This document shows, in pieces, positions 36,979 to 47,475 of a DNA stretch of 64,000 bases (positions are counted from its first letter, which is position 1; each line of letters opens with the position of its first letter). The stretch covers positions 1 to 64,000 of the forward strand of contig NZ_JAPPUW010000007.1 of the NCBI RefSeq assembly GCF_026712205.1. The letters are read 5' to 3'. The DNA comes from Pelomonas aquatica. Its GTDB lineage: Bacteria > Pseudomonadota > Gammaproteobacteria > Burkholderiales > Burkholderiaceae_C. The notes below the pieces were generated by a model. The model was not told where the DNA came from. It ran no database searches and saw only the letters and a program-made list of their open reading frames with translations. The position numbers and the translations under genes are program-made.

Positions 36979-38217
36979 TCAATGCGGCGCCGACGCCGCG
37001 CCCGCCATCAGGAGGGCTCTCGCGAAGCGAAGCTCTCCCACCCGTTTCATGTTCACGGCCTGCCGCCCGATGGCCTTCATGCCGGAACAGCTCAGGCTTT
37101 CCACGGCACCCAGGCTGCCGCCGGCGAACGCCTGCAGCACACGCTGCCTGTCCTCGGGCGACAGGCCCCGGCCGCCGTGGGCCAGGCCAAGCCGCTCCTC
37201 CAGCGAATAAAGCGCGCCCGCCTCGTTCACGTCCCGAGCGAGGTCCGGCATGCGCTGCACGACCCGCCCGCACAACTGACGCAGGTTGGCGTCGCGCAAC
37301 GCATTGGCGCGACAGGATCGGCCGACCAGCAGCAATGAATCGTCCAGCGTCGACGCCGCATCGATGCCGACGGCCGCCACGAGGGCGCTGACCTCGGCCA
37401 GCGTCGGTTCGTCGCCGACGACCTCCAGCACAGCTTCGCCGAGCGGTCGGGTGCTGCCCGACAGCCGGGAGCGTTGTGCGATCTGGAACAGCGCCTCGGA
37501 AACGCCCACCGCATCTGCCCGGTCCTGGCTGTCGGACAGGCGCAGCAGCCAGGGCGAGGCATCACCCGGATCCATCGCCTCCAACCGTTCCAGGCTCAGG
37601 GCCGCGCAGGCCGCGGGCTCGGGACCGGGCGCGGCCAGTTCCGGCGTGGCGATGCCGCTCGCCGCCAGGGCCGGCCGCAGGCCGTTGTGCCGCATGACGG
37701 CGGAACGGTAGTCACGGTCCTTGCGGCAGGCCCGGAGCGCCAGGCGATAGGCTTTCCAGTCACCGCTGGCATGCGCCAACCGGGCCGCGCCTTCCAGATC
37801 GCCACGCATGACGGCCGCCGCGACGCGCTGGCTTGTCGTTCCGGCGCTCAGCCGCCCGAGCACCTCGCCCAGCGCGTTTTCATACTGCTGGTCCATGGCC
37901 TGCGCCCAGGCCGGCCTGGGCTCGCCGCTGCCGCGCTCCCGCTCGAACTCGCTGCGCTTCACCGACCCGACGCCGCAGATCTCGACGAAGTCGCCGTCCG
38001 GGCCGGGCGCCGACGACGCATCCATCGCGGGCCCGGCCGCGCTAGCCGCCCGGGCCGGACTGGCGCTGGAGGCAGGCGCCGCCTCCTGAGGCAGCTGTGC
38101 GGCGACAGGCACCGACGGCGGGACCGCCGCCAGGGGCCGCGGCGCCGGCCGCAGCAGCAGCACGCACACCACCGCCAGCAGCAGACCCGGGCCGAAGACG
38201 AGCCAGCGACGCTTCAA
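36979..38217 (-). CDS. Membrane-anchored protein of unknown function next to algR
   Basis: 412 residues. One N-terminal membrane helix (about 5-23), a Pro/Ala/Ser-rich linker to about residue 70, then a mostly helical domain with about six scattered Cys, suggesting a periplasmic fold with disulfides. I do not recognise a family. It starts 10 bp after the response-regulator stop codon and so is very likely cotranscribed with it; the gene could be a target or modifier of that system. Confidence 0.75.
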   Translation of the reverse strand: MKRRWLVFGPGLLLAVVCVLLLRPAPRPLAAVPPSVPVAAQLPQEAAPASSASPARAASAAGPAMDASSAPGPDGDFVEICGVGSVKRSEFERERGSGEPRPAWAQAMDQQYENALGEVLGRLSAGTTSQRVAAAVMRGDLEGAARLAHASGDWKAYRLALRACRKDRDYRSAVMRHNGLRPALAASGIATPELAAPGPEPAACAALSLERLEAMDPGDASPWLLRLSDSQDRADAVGVSEALFQIAQRSRLSGSTRPLGEAVLEVVGDEPTLAEVSALVAAVGIDAASTLDDSLLLVGRSCRANALRDANLRQLCGRVVQRMPDLARDVNEAGALYSLEERLGLAHGGRGLSPEDRQRVLQAFAGGSLGAVESLSCSGMKAIGRQAVNMKRVGELRFARALLMAGAASAPH

Positions 38218-38227
38218 GCAGGCATCC

Positions 38228-39058
38228 TCAGCCCTTCAACCCCGCCAGCGCCTCCCGCACCGCCGCCACCTGGCGCCGGGACACGGCCAGCCATTCGTCG
38301 ACATGGACGATGCGCACGGCCCAGCTGTCGGCGGCCTCGGCGCCATCGCCGCCGTCGAGTTCGCCGAAGCCGGTCGGCGCATGGCGCTCCAGATCGCGCA
38401 CGGCCCAGCGGGCCACGAGGGCGTTGCGGTGCACGCGCAGGAAGCGCTCGCCCCAGCGCTGCTCCAGGTCCGACAGCGCGCCGTCGAGCACATGGCTCTC
38501 GCTGGCGGTGCGCAGCGTCACGTATTTGAGCTCGGCCTTGAAGTACAGCACCTCGCTCACCGGCACGCGCTTGAGCCGGCCCCGGTCGGCGATGGTGATG
38601 AAGTCGGTCTCGGGCGCGGCCGCCGCATCGCCGGCCTGGGCCGGCTGCCGGGCCTGCACGGCGCTGCGCTCGGCCAGGCGCTGGGCGGCACGGGCCAGCG
38701 CGGCCTGCAGGCGCTCGCGGCGCACGGGCTTGGTCAGGTAGTCGATGGCGTCGAGCTCGAAGGCGCGCAGCGCATGCATCGCGTGCGCCGTCACGAAGAC
38801 GATCATCGGCGCCGCCTGACCGGCGGCCATGCGCTGGGCCAGACTGTCGGCCAGCTGCAGGCCGTCGACCCCCGGCATCTGCACGTCCAGCAGCACGAGG
38901 TCGCAGCCATGCTCGCGCAGCCAGGTGGCGGCCTGGGAACCGGTGGCGGCCTCGGCGACGACCTCGCAGCGCGGTTCGGTGACGGCATCGACCAGGCCGC
39001 GCAGGCGCAAGCGTGCGAGCGGCTCGTCGTCGACGACGAGGATCTTCAACGGACTCAA
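38228..39058 (-). CDS. algR: LytTR response regulator, AlgR-like
   Basis: 276 residues. I chose TTG 39058: a full GGAGGT Shine-Dalgarno lies 5 bases upstream (39064-39069), while the nearer ATG at 39063 meets a stop after two codons. A receiver domain (DD at 10-11, phospho-acceptor D58, Lys in TKPVRRERL) and a C-terminal LytTR DNA-binding domain follow. With the LytS-type kinase and argH upstream, this matches the argH-algZ-algR order of Pseudomonas, where hemCDXY also follows. Confidence 0.88.
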   Translation of the reverse strand: MSPLKILVVDDEPLARLRLRGLVDAVTEPRCEVVAEAATGSQAATWLREHGCDLVLLDVQMPGVDGLQLADSLAQRMAAGQAAPMIVFVTAHAMHALRAFELDAIDYLTKPVRRERLQAALARAAQRLAERSAVQARQPAQAGDAAAAPETDFITIADRGRLKRVPVSEVLYFKAELKYVTLRTASESHVLDGALSDLEQRWGERFLRVHRNALVARWAVRDLERHAPTGFGELDGGDGAEAADSWAVRIVHVDEWLAVSRRQVAAVREALAGLKG

Positions 39059-39215
39059 CGCATACCTCCGTGCTGCATGGTGATCGGGCGGGGTGCCGGG
39101 AATCCTATCGTCGGATTGACGCGCAGCGCCGCGCCGCGGCGGCGGCATCGCGAGCGGACATCGTCAACTCGCGGCTCGGCACGGTCCGCAAGGCCGGCTG
39201 GGGAACCGAGTCTGC

Positions 39216-40325
39216 TCAGACCGGCACGACGATGCGCACCGAGAAGCGCCCGTCGGCCGGCTCGATGTCGAAGCGCGCGGCCACGTCGTGCATCAGGCGC
39301 AGGCGCTGGCGCACATTGCGCAGCGCCAGGCCGTGGCCGGCCGTGCGGGCCGGCCCGCCGACCGTGTTGATGACGCCGATCACGACCTCGGTGCCGCGCC
39401 GGGCCGTCATGACCTCGATCTCGCCGCCCTCGTCGTTGGGCTCGACGCCGTGGCGCACGGCGTTCTCCACCAGCGGCTGCAGCAGCAGCGGCGGCACGCG
39501 TGCCGCGTCGGCCGCGGCGTCCAGGTGCCAGACGACGCGCAGCCGCCTGCCGAAGCGGATCTGCTCGATGGCCAGATAGCGCCTGGCCAGCTCCACCTCC
39601 TCGCCCAGCGTGACCGACGCGCTGGCGTCGGCCAGCGCCACGCGGAACAGTTCGGCCAGGTCCTCCAGCACGCCCTCGGCACGCGCCGGGTCGACCTGCA
39701 CGAGGGCGATGGCGCTGTTCAGCGTGTTGAACAGGAAATGCGGCCGGATGCGCGACTGCAGCTCGACGAGCTGGGCCAGTGCATCGGCCGGGCGCTGGCT
39801 GTGCTCGCGCAGCTTGAGCCAGGCCAGCAGCATGGCCGCGCCGCTCGCGCCGGCCGCGGCCACGCTGCCCCAGCGCCAGGGCGACGCGGGCTCGTCGCCG
39901 GTCAGGTTCAGCAGCGCGAAACCCATCAGCGCACCCGCGGCGCCCAGCGCCATCAGCGCCGCCCATTGCGCCGGCTCGGGCAGGCGCGGCCACAGCCGCT
40001 TGGCGGCGCAGACCAGGATCAGCCAGGACAGCACCGCGAACATCGTGACGACGGTGCCGTTGGCCGTCAGCATCAGCCATTGCCAGCCGTCCCGCGCGAC
40101 GATGGCGGCGCCCAGGGCCAGCAGCAGGTGCACGCCCAGCACGGCGCGCAGCACCAGGCCGACGTGGCAGACGTCGAAGGCGCGCGTCGGGTCCAGCAGC
40201 GGCGCCGAGCTCAGCTCCGGCAGCTCGGTGGGCGCAAACCCCAGCCACTGGCTGACCTGGAGGGAGTCGTGCCAGACGCTGTGCCCTGGCGCGGGCGGGC
40301 GACGCTTGAAGAAGGACGGCGGCAT
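39216..40325 (-). CDS. algZ: LytS/AlgZ-type sensor histidine kinase
   Basis: 369 residues from ATG 40325. Four predicted membrane helices between about 55 and 170, then a His_kinase (PF06580-type) domain with H196 in [11 protein letters not shown] and an HATPase with the N box [11 protein letters not shown]. Such kinases lack a large sensory domain. It faces argH across 72 bp and is followed by algR after 157 bp. Pilus, exopolysaccharide or central-metabolism control is known in Pseudomonas; the target here is not visible. Confidence 0.87.
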   Translation of the reverse strand: MPPSFFKRRPPAPGHSVWHDSLQVSQWLGFAPTELPELSSAPLLDPTRAFDVCHVGLVLRAVLGVHLLLALGAAIVARDGWQWLMLTANGTVVTMFAVLSWLILVCAAKRLWPRLPEPAQWAALMALGAAGALMGFALLNLTGDEPASPWRWGSVAAAGASGAAMLLAWLKLREHSQRPADALAQLVELQSRIRPHFLFNTLNSAIALVQVDPARAEGVLEDLAELFRVALADASASVTLGEEVELARRYLAIEQIRFGRRLRVVWHLDAAADAARVPPLLLQPLVENAVRHGVEPNDEGGEIEVMTARRGTEVVIGVINTVGGPARTAGHGLALRNVRQRLRLMHDVAARFDIEPADGRFSVRIVVPV

Positions 40326-40397
40326 GGGCGAAAGGAGCGGCGTTCGATAATGCCGGGCTGCGCGCGATTGTGCGCGCCGAATTCCGACGCCCGCCCC

Positions 40398-41795
<1,398 letters not shown>

Positions 41796-41813
41796 GGCCC
41801 AGCCCGGCGGGGT

Positions 41814-44663
41814 TTACAGGAACCTGTATTCCACCGCCAGCCGCAGCACGCGGCCCATGACGTCCTCACGGTTGTCCGGGATGATGCCGCCCTGACCGAA
41901 GCTGCGGTAGTTGATCGGCGGGCGACGACCCAGCACATTGCGCAGGTTCGCGCTCAGGGTCAGCGCCTTCGTCGGACGCCACGCCAGGTTGTAGTCCAAC
42001 CGGTTGTAGCTGTGCACCTGGCACTGGTTGGCATCCAGCTTCTTTTTGTTCGCGCAGTCACCCACGCTCCAGTTGACCACGCCGTTGGTGGCGTCGAAGT
42101 AGTCGCCCGTCAACGTGGTGCTGCCCGTCCAGAAGTAGGTCAGCGTGTGCGTCCAGCTGCCCCACTCCTGGCTGGCTCGCAGCTTGAAGTTGAAGCGCGG
42201 GAAGCCCCAGCGGCCGGCGAGGTTGTCGCCGTAGCGGTTGTCGGACGTGCTGAACTGCTTGAACTCCAGCAGATAGGTGGAATCGAAGTTCACCGACACG
42301 TTGCCGAGCGGATCGCTGAACTGGCTGGTCATGGTCCAGTCCACACCGCTGGTCTTGGTCTTGCCCAGGTTCACGAACTGGCCGCTGACCAGGTTCAAAC
42401 GCCCTGCGCCCGGCGCGTACTTGGCGACCTCGGCCGGCGTCTTGAACGTCGGGTCGTTGCTGAAGTCGGGCGCACGCACGATGGTTCCGGCAGGCTGCTG
42501 GCTCTCGGCGTTGAGCAAGTCCGACACGCTCTTGGTGCCGATCTCGTTGACGCGCTCGATGGCGTAGTAGTCCAGCGTCGTGCTGAACGACTTGACCGGC
42601 TGGAAGGCCAGGCCGAACGTCATGATGTGCGAGGTCTCGGGCTTCAGGCCCGGGTTGTTGCGCACCACATTGGCCACACCCATGCTGCAGTCGTCGATGG
42701 CGTCGGCGCGGGCCTGCAGCAGCGTCTTGTTGGGATCGCTGTCGGGCAGAGCCTTGGCCTGCGCAGTGAGGTCGCTGATCAGCGCGCTCGCGGCATCGCA
42801 GCGCTTGGGGTCGCTGACGCCGGGCTGGAAGGCCGACTTGCTGGATGCGGCGCTCTCGGTCAGATTGGGCGCACGGAAGCCCCCTTCGACCGAGCCGCGC
42901 AGCATCAGTTGCGGCATCAGTTGCGCGCGCACGGCCACCTTCGGGGAGAAGTGCGCGGCAAAGCCGGGGAACTTGTCCAGCCGGCCGGCCACCTGGGCGT
43001 CCAGGGCCTTGGTCACCGGCAGGTCGGCCTCGACGAACAGCGCGCCGAAGCTCCGGCCGGCGTCGGCACGCACGGTGCCCAGGCCCACGATGTCGCCCGA
43101 CGCCGACAGTGCGTCGGGCGCGATCTTCATGGTCTCGTGGCGCAGCTCGAAACCCGTCGCGATATTGATCGGGCCGCCGGCGAGGCTGCCGAACTCGGTG
43201 GTGGCCTTGCCGTCCAGGAAGGTCTGGTTGATCTTGGCGTCGTAGCCGAAGGCCGGGAACAGCTTGTTCAACACGGCGTCGCTGTTGGTCTGGCCGATCT
43301 TGTAGCCATTGGGCTTGTTGAAGAAGTCGGCGTCCAGCGTGTCCTTGTTGTAGTCGCCGATGACCTCCTTGAAGCCGCTGTCGCTGAACTGGCCGCGCTG
43401 GCGTTGCGTGGTCGTTCCACCCATCATGCCCACGGCGGACTCCCAGTCCCAGCCCTGCCAGTCGCCCTTCAGGCCGGCGAGCACGCGGTACTGGTCGGTC
43501 GACACCTTGTTGGCCTGGTTGTCGTCCACGAAGCGATAGCGGAACTCGACCTCACCGCCGGTCTGGTTGAGGGGATGCTGGGCCGGAAGGCCGCGGTAGA
43601 CGAAGGTGCGGGCGGCATTGGTGTTGGGGTCGCCCCAGACGACATTGGCGGCGGCGGCACCGTAGGTCTGGTGCGCGCTGTAGTAGGCATTCTTGGTGTT
43701 GGAGTACAGCGCTTCCGCAAAGCCCTGCATATGGTCGGAGACCTTGAACTTGGCCGAGACGATGCCGCTGAGCCGGTCCGCCGAGGGCTGCACCGAGAAG
43801 CGCTGGTAGCGGTCGTACATGCACAGCGTCTTCGACGCGTTGAACGTCGTGCAGCCGGCCACGGGCCCCTGGCCAATCACGTTGCCCGGGTAGCTATAGC
43901 TGGAGAACGAGCCGAAGCTGGACGAGAACGCCTTGTAGGCGGGGTTGCTGTACTGGAGCACATCACGCCAGAAGAAGTCGCCGCGGTGGTAGTAGTCGAC
44001 ATTGGCGAGGACGTTGAAGCCGTCGGTCGCCAGGTTGCCGACGCCGCCGGTGACCGCAAAGGACTGGTCCTTGAACTGCTTGGACTTCAACGACTCCTGG
44101 GCGTTGGCGCTGACCGTCAGCCCCTTGAAACTGCTGCGCGTGACGATGTTGATGACACCGGCCACGGCATCGGAACCGTACAGCGCCGAGCCGCCGCTCT
44201 TCAGCACCTCGATGCGCTCGATGGCGTCCACCGGCAGCGAGTCGAGGTTGGAGAACACCTCGTTGTAATCGGCCAGCGGGTAGGCCGCGATGCGGCGCGA
44301 GTTCAGCAGCACCAGCGTGGACTGCTTGCCCAGGTTGCGCAGGCTGGCACCGGTGCCGCCGTTGCCGAAGGAATTGCTCCCGTTGAGGTCCGACAGCGTG
44401 CCGCTGTTGAAGCCGGGCAGCATCTCCAGCAGGTCGCGCGTGGTCGCCACGCCGGAGCGCTGAATCTCCTCGCGGCTGATGAGGGTGATGGGGTTGGCCG
44501 TCTCGTCGGCGATGTTGATGCGCTTGATGCGGCTGCCGATGACCTCGACGCGTTCGAGCTCCTCGCGCGCGCCGGGCGCGGCGGCCTGGGCCTGGGCCGG
44601 CAGCTGAGCCACGCCCGCCAGCGCCAGGGCTGCGGCGAGTGGCTTCAATGCTATGTGCTTCAT
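41814..44663 (-). CDS. TonB-dependent receptor, second copy type
   Basis: 949 residues from ATG 44663, which gives a clean signal peptide (MKHIALKPLAAALALAG); the open frame further up reads through the hemerythrin promoter region and is not protein-like. A TonB box near 37-43 (ERVEVIG), plug with LLNSRRIAAYP and YGSDAVAGVINIVTR, and a barrel ending in EYRFL. This plug type is found in receptors of unknown ligands in Caulobacter-like and Shewanella-like genomes. No partner gene sits beside it. Convergent with argH (18-bp gap). Confidence 0.92.
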   Translation of the reverse strand: MKHIALKPLAAALALAGVAQLPAQAQAAAPGAREELERVEVIGSRIKRINIADETANPITLISREEIQRSGVATTRDLLEMLPGFNSGTLSDLNGSNSFGNGGTGASLRNLGKQSTLVLLNSRRIAAYPLADYNEVFSNLDSLPVDAIERIEVLKSGGSALYGSDAVAGVINIVTRSSFKGLTVSANAQESLKSKQFKDQSFAVTGGVGNLATDGFNVLANVDYYHRGDFFWRDVLQYSNPAYKAFSSSFGSFSSYSYPGNVIGQGPVAGCTTFNASKTLCMYDRYQRFSVQPSADRLSGIVSAKFKVSDHMQGFAEALYSNTKNAYYSAHQTYGAAAANVVWGDPNTNAARTFVYRGLPAQHPLNQTGGEVEFRYRFVDDNQANKVSTDQYRVLAGLKGDWQGWDWESAVGMMGGTTTQRQRGQFSDSGFKEVIGDYNKDTLDADFFNKPNGYKIGQTNSDAVLNKLFPAFGYDAKINQTFLDGKATTEFGSLAGGPINIATGFELRHETMKIAPDALSASGDIVGLGTVRADAGRSFGALFVEADLPVTKALDAQVAGRLDKFPGFAAHFSPKVAVRAQLMPQLMLRGSVEGGFRAPNLTESAASSKSAFQPGVSDPKRCDAASALISDLTAQAKALPDSDPNKTLLQARADAIDDCSMGVANVVRNNPGLKPETSHIMTFGLAFQPVKSFSTTLDYYAIERVNEIGTKSVSDLLNAESQQPAGTIVRAPDFSNDPTFKTPAEVAKYAPGAGRLNLVSGQFVNLGKTKTSGVDWTMTSQFSDPLGNVSVNFDSTYLLEFKQFSTSDNRYGDNLAGRWGFPRFNFKLRASQEWGSWTHTLTYFWTGSTTLTGDYFDATNGVVNWSVGDCANKKKLDANQCQVHSYNRLDYNLAWRPTKALTLSANLRNVLGRRPPINYRSFGQGGIIPDNREDVMGRVLRLAVEYRFL

Positions 44664-44872
44664 GATGAAGAAAGATCCTTGGTGAGGAAAAGGTGTCACA
44701 CCGACAGATAGGCCAGCGGACGACGAGCCTTCCGAATGGGAAGAAGCGGCGCACTCTATGTAATGAGTTGTTCGCGCCCAGACGGGTTTTCCCAATACCG
44801 CAGCGCCCGCGCCACAGCAGGCATGACCAAACGCATATCGATATCCGCTCGCCTTGGTGGCACGACGGCGCA

Positions 44873-44904
44873 ATCGCAAGGTCAGGGTCCATCCACCTTG
44901 CGAT
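44873..44904. promoter_or_regulatory. Perfect 10-bp inverted repeat before the hemerythrin gene
   Basis: ATCGCAAGGT and ACCTTGCGAT are exact reverse complements separated by 12 bases, ending 42 bp before the hemerythrin ATG. It could be a dimeric operator or an RNA hairpin; there is no T run after it. Confidence 0.5.
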
Positions 44905-44946
44905 GGCTCAAACCGGTTGTACGAATGCACGCTTAGCATCTGGCCC

Positions 44947-45423
44947 ATGAGCACCCTTGCCTGGACCGAATCCCTCGTCCTGAACAACCCCGAGCTGGAC
45001 ACCACCCACCAGGAGTTCGTCGAGCTGCTGAACGCCTTCGGCGCCGCACTGGACGGCGGCACCGACGCCCTGCCCGCCTACCACGCGCTGCTGGCCCACA
45101 CCGAGGCCCATTTCGCGATGGAGGAGGACTGGATGGCGCGCTGCGGCTTCGAGGCGCAGAACTGCCATGCCGGCCAGCACGCGATGGTGCTGAACGTGAT
45201 GCGCGAGGCGCTGCGCTATGCGAACGAGCTGAACGACCGCGAGCCGCTCGCCATCCTGCGCACGGAGCTGGCGGGCTGGTTCCCGCAGCACGCCGAGATG
45301 ATGGACGCGGCTCTGGTGTTCACGATGGAGCAGGTCGGCTTCGACCCGGCGACGGGCGTATGCCGCCAGCCGATCACGGCAGCCGCGGCGCACGGCTGCG
45401 GCTCGGGCAGCTGCGGCGGCTGA
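44947..45423 (+). CDS. Bacteriohemerythrin with Cys-rich tail
   Basis: 158 residues. All di-iron ligands of the family can be placed: H21, H55-x3-E59, H74-x3-H78, H115-x4-D120. Such single-domain proteins bind oxygen reversibly for storage, delivery or sensing. The last ten residues (HGCGSGSCGG) form an extra Cys/Gly tail that is not part of the four-helix fold and could bind metal or form a disulfide. Possible promoter and inverted repeat lie upstream; divergent from the second TonB receptor. Confidence 0.93.
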   Translation: MSTLAWTESLVLNNPELDTTHQEFVELLNAFGAALDGGTDALPAYHALLAHTEAHFAMEEDWMARCGFEAQNCHAGQHAMVLNVMREALRYANELNDREPLAILRTELAGWFPQHAEMMDAALVFTMEQVGFDPATGVCRQPITAAAAHGCGSGSCGG

Positions 45424-45436
45424 CGGCCTCGGCGAC

Positions 45437-47410
45437 CTACTTCTTCAGGTCGTCGAAGAAGGCCTGCGAATTGCCGTCGCGGCCCAGGAAGTCCCTGACC
45501 AGCTCGGCCGCGGGCTTCTGCGCGCCCTGGCTCAGCACGCGCTCGCGGTAGCGCTGGCCGACCTCGGGCGAAAGCTTGTCCGCCGCGAACGCGGTGCGCA
45601 GGTCCATTGCGACGACCAGGCTCCACAGATAGCCGTAGTAGCCCGCGCCATAGCCGCCGGCGATGTGGGCAAAGCCGGCCGGGAACATCGTGCCGGGCAC
45701 ATAGCCCAGCGGCGTGGCGCCCTCCATGCGGGCCCACAGCGGCAGCGGCGCGGGCTTGGGGCTTTGGTGCAGGGCCAGGTCGTAGCTCGCATACAGGTGC
45801 TGGCGGCCGAACTGCATGCCCTTGCCATAGGCCTTGGCGGCCACGGCCTGGTCGACCATCGCGTCCGGCACCGGCTTGCAAGCGGCGCAGACCTCCTGCA
45901 TCAGCTTGAGCACCTGCTTGTCGTAGACCCAGTCCTCCAGCATCTGCGACGGGGCCTCGACGAAATCGTGCACGACGGCCGTGCCGGCGAGGCTGGCGTA
46001 GCGGGTGCGGGACAGGTCGGCATGCACCGAGTGGCCGAGTTCGTGCAGCAGGGTCTCCACCTCGTCCAGCGTCAGGCCGTTGCGGTCGAAGTTGACGACC
46101 AGGGCCGCCGCGGGCGTGCGGGCGATGCGCGTGGCGCTGCCGCGCAGCGGCCAGACGGCGGCGTGGTTGTACTTGCCGTCGCGCGGGTAGAGGTCGACGT
46201 AGAGCTGGGCGATGGGCTTGCCGCTGGCCGCATCGCTGACGACATAGGTCTGGGCCTCGTCGTGCCAGAGCTTGTTGGCGATGCGCTCGTACTTGACGCC
46301 CATCGTCTTCTCGATGACGTGCAGCGCGAACTCCAGGCTCTGCTGCGGCGGGAAGTAGGGGCGGAAGGCGTTCTGGTCGACGCTGAACTTCTCGCGCTTC
46401 ACGCGCTCGCCGTAGAAGGTCGCGTCCCAGCGCTCGATCCGGGTCTGCTCCAGCGCCTGGCCGAGGTGGGCGGCCTTGTCGGCGCGCAGCTCCTGCAGCT
46501 CGGCCTTCTCGCGCGCGTTGACGGCGCCGGCCACCGAGTCGAGGAAGCGCGTCGCCGTCGCGCCGTCCTTGGCCATGCGGCGGCGCAGGTTGAAGTCCAC
46601 GTAGTTGTCGAAGCCGAACAACCTGGCGTACTCGCCGCGCAGCGTGGCGATCCGGGCCAGCAGGTCGAGGTTGGCCTGGCCGCCCTCGTCGGTCTTGGCC
46701 CGCCACATGCGCTCGCGCGCGACGCCGCTCTCGGCCAGGCGCATGACGGGCACATAGCTCGGATAGTCCACGCCGAGCAGGATGCGGCCCTGGTCGTCGC
46801 GCCTGGCCTTGTCCCACACGCTGGCGGGCACGCCCTTGAGCTCGGCCTCGGTGAAGGCCACGCGGGTGCCGGCGTCGCGGATGTTCTTGTTGAACTGCTG
46901 GTCCAGCTCGGTGAGCTTGTCCAGGATCTGCTTGGCACGCTGCCGCTTGGCCTTGGGCAGGGCCACGCCGCTGTCCTCGAACTGCCCCGAGGCCAGGCGC
47001 ACGAACTCGGCGTCGATGCCGTCGGCCTGGGGGGCCTTCTGCAGCGCGCGGTAGATCTTCTCGTTCTGGCCCAGGCTGGAGCCGAAGTCGGCCCAGCGCA
47101 GCGAGCAGGCCTGGGCCGCGTCGCGCACCGCCTTGTCGGGGTGGACGTTGAGGACGAAATCGGTCGGGTTCTGGTGGTCCTCGAGATAGACCGCCAGGTC
47201 GTCGAAGGCGGCCAGCCAGCCGGCGTCGACCTTGCGCTGCTCCAGCGCCTGCACGCGCTTGCGGGCACCTGCGAGGCCGCCGTCGCAGGCCTGGTTCACG
47301 TCCGCGACGGAGCCGAACGCGGGGAAGTTGGAGGCCGGCAGCTGCGGGGCTGCCTGCGCGGCCACGGCGGCCAGCGCCAGCGCGGCCAGGGTGGTCAGGA
47401 CGGGTTTCAT
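45437..47410 (-). CDS. Periplasmic M3-family metallopeptidase
   Basis: 657 residues from ATG 47410, with AAGGAG 6 bases upstream. A signal peptide (1-20) marks it as secreted or periplasmic, unlike cytoplasmic oligopeptidase A. The zinc motif HELGH lies in LLHELGHSVHADL and the third ligand Glu in the downstream HDFVEAPSQ segment, both typical of M3 peptidases. It probably trims short peptides. It ends 13 bp from the convergent hemerythrin gene and lies 65 bp after prpE. Confidence 0.92.
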   Translation of the reverse strand: MKPVLTTLAALALAAVAAQAAPQLPASNFPAFGSVADVNQACDGGLAGARKRVQALEQRKVDAGWLAAFDDLAVYLEDHQNPTDFVLNVHPDKAVRDAAQACSLRWADFGSSLGQNEKIYRALQKAPQADGIDAEFVRLASGQFEDSGVALPKAKRQRAKQILDKLTELDQQFNKNIRDAGTRVAFTEAELKGVPASVWDKARRDDQGRILLGVDYPSYVPVMRLAESGVARERMWRAKTDEGGQANLDLLARIATLRGEYARLFGFDNYVDFNLRRRMAKDGATATRFLDSVAGAVNAREKAELQELRADKAAHLGQALEQTRIERWDATFYGERVKREKFSVDQNAFRPYFPPQQSLEFALHVIEKTMGVKYERIANKLWHDEAQTYVVSDAASGKPIAQLYVDLYPRDGKYNHAAVWPLRGSATRIARTPAAALVVNFDRNGLTLDEVETLLHELGHSVHADLSRTRYASLAGTAVVHDFVEAPSQMLEDWVYDKQVLKLMQEVCAACKPVPDAMVDQAVAAKAYGKGMQFGRQHLYASYDLALHQSPKPAPLPLWARMEGATPLGYVPGTMFPAGFAHIAGGYGAGYYGYLWSLVVAMDLRTAFAADKLSPEVGQRYRERVLSQGAQKPAAELVRDFLGRDGNSQAFFDDLKK

Positions 47411-47475
47411 CGCGTCTCCTTGTGGGAAGGCGCGATTCTGGCGGCCGGGCGGCGGCCCAGCCGTTCGGCATGCCC

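Noticed and set aside
44664-45062. Longer start for the second TonB receptor
   Set aside because: It reads into the hemerythrin gene and hides the signal peptide that begins at ATG 44663.
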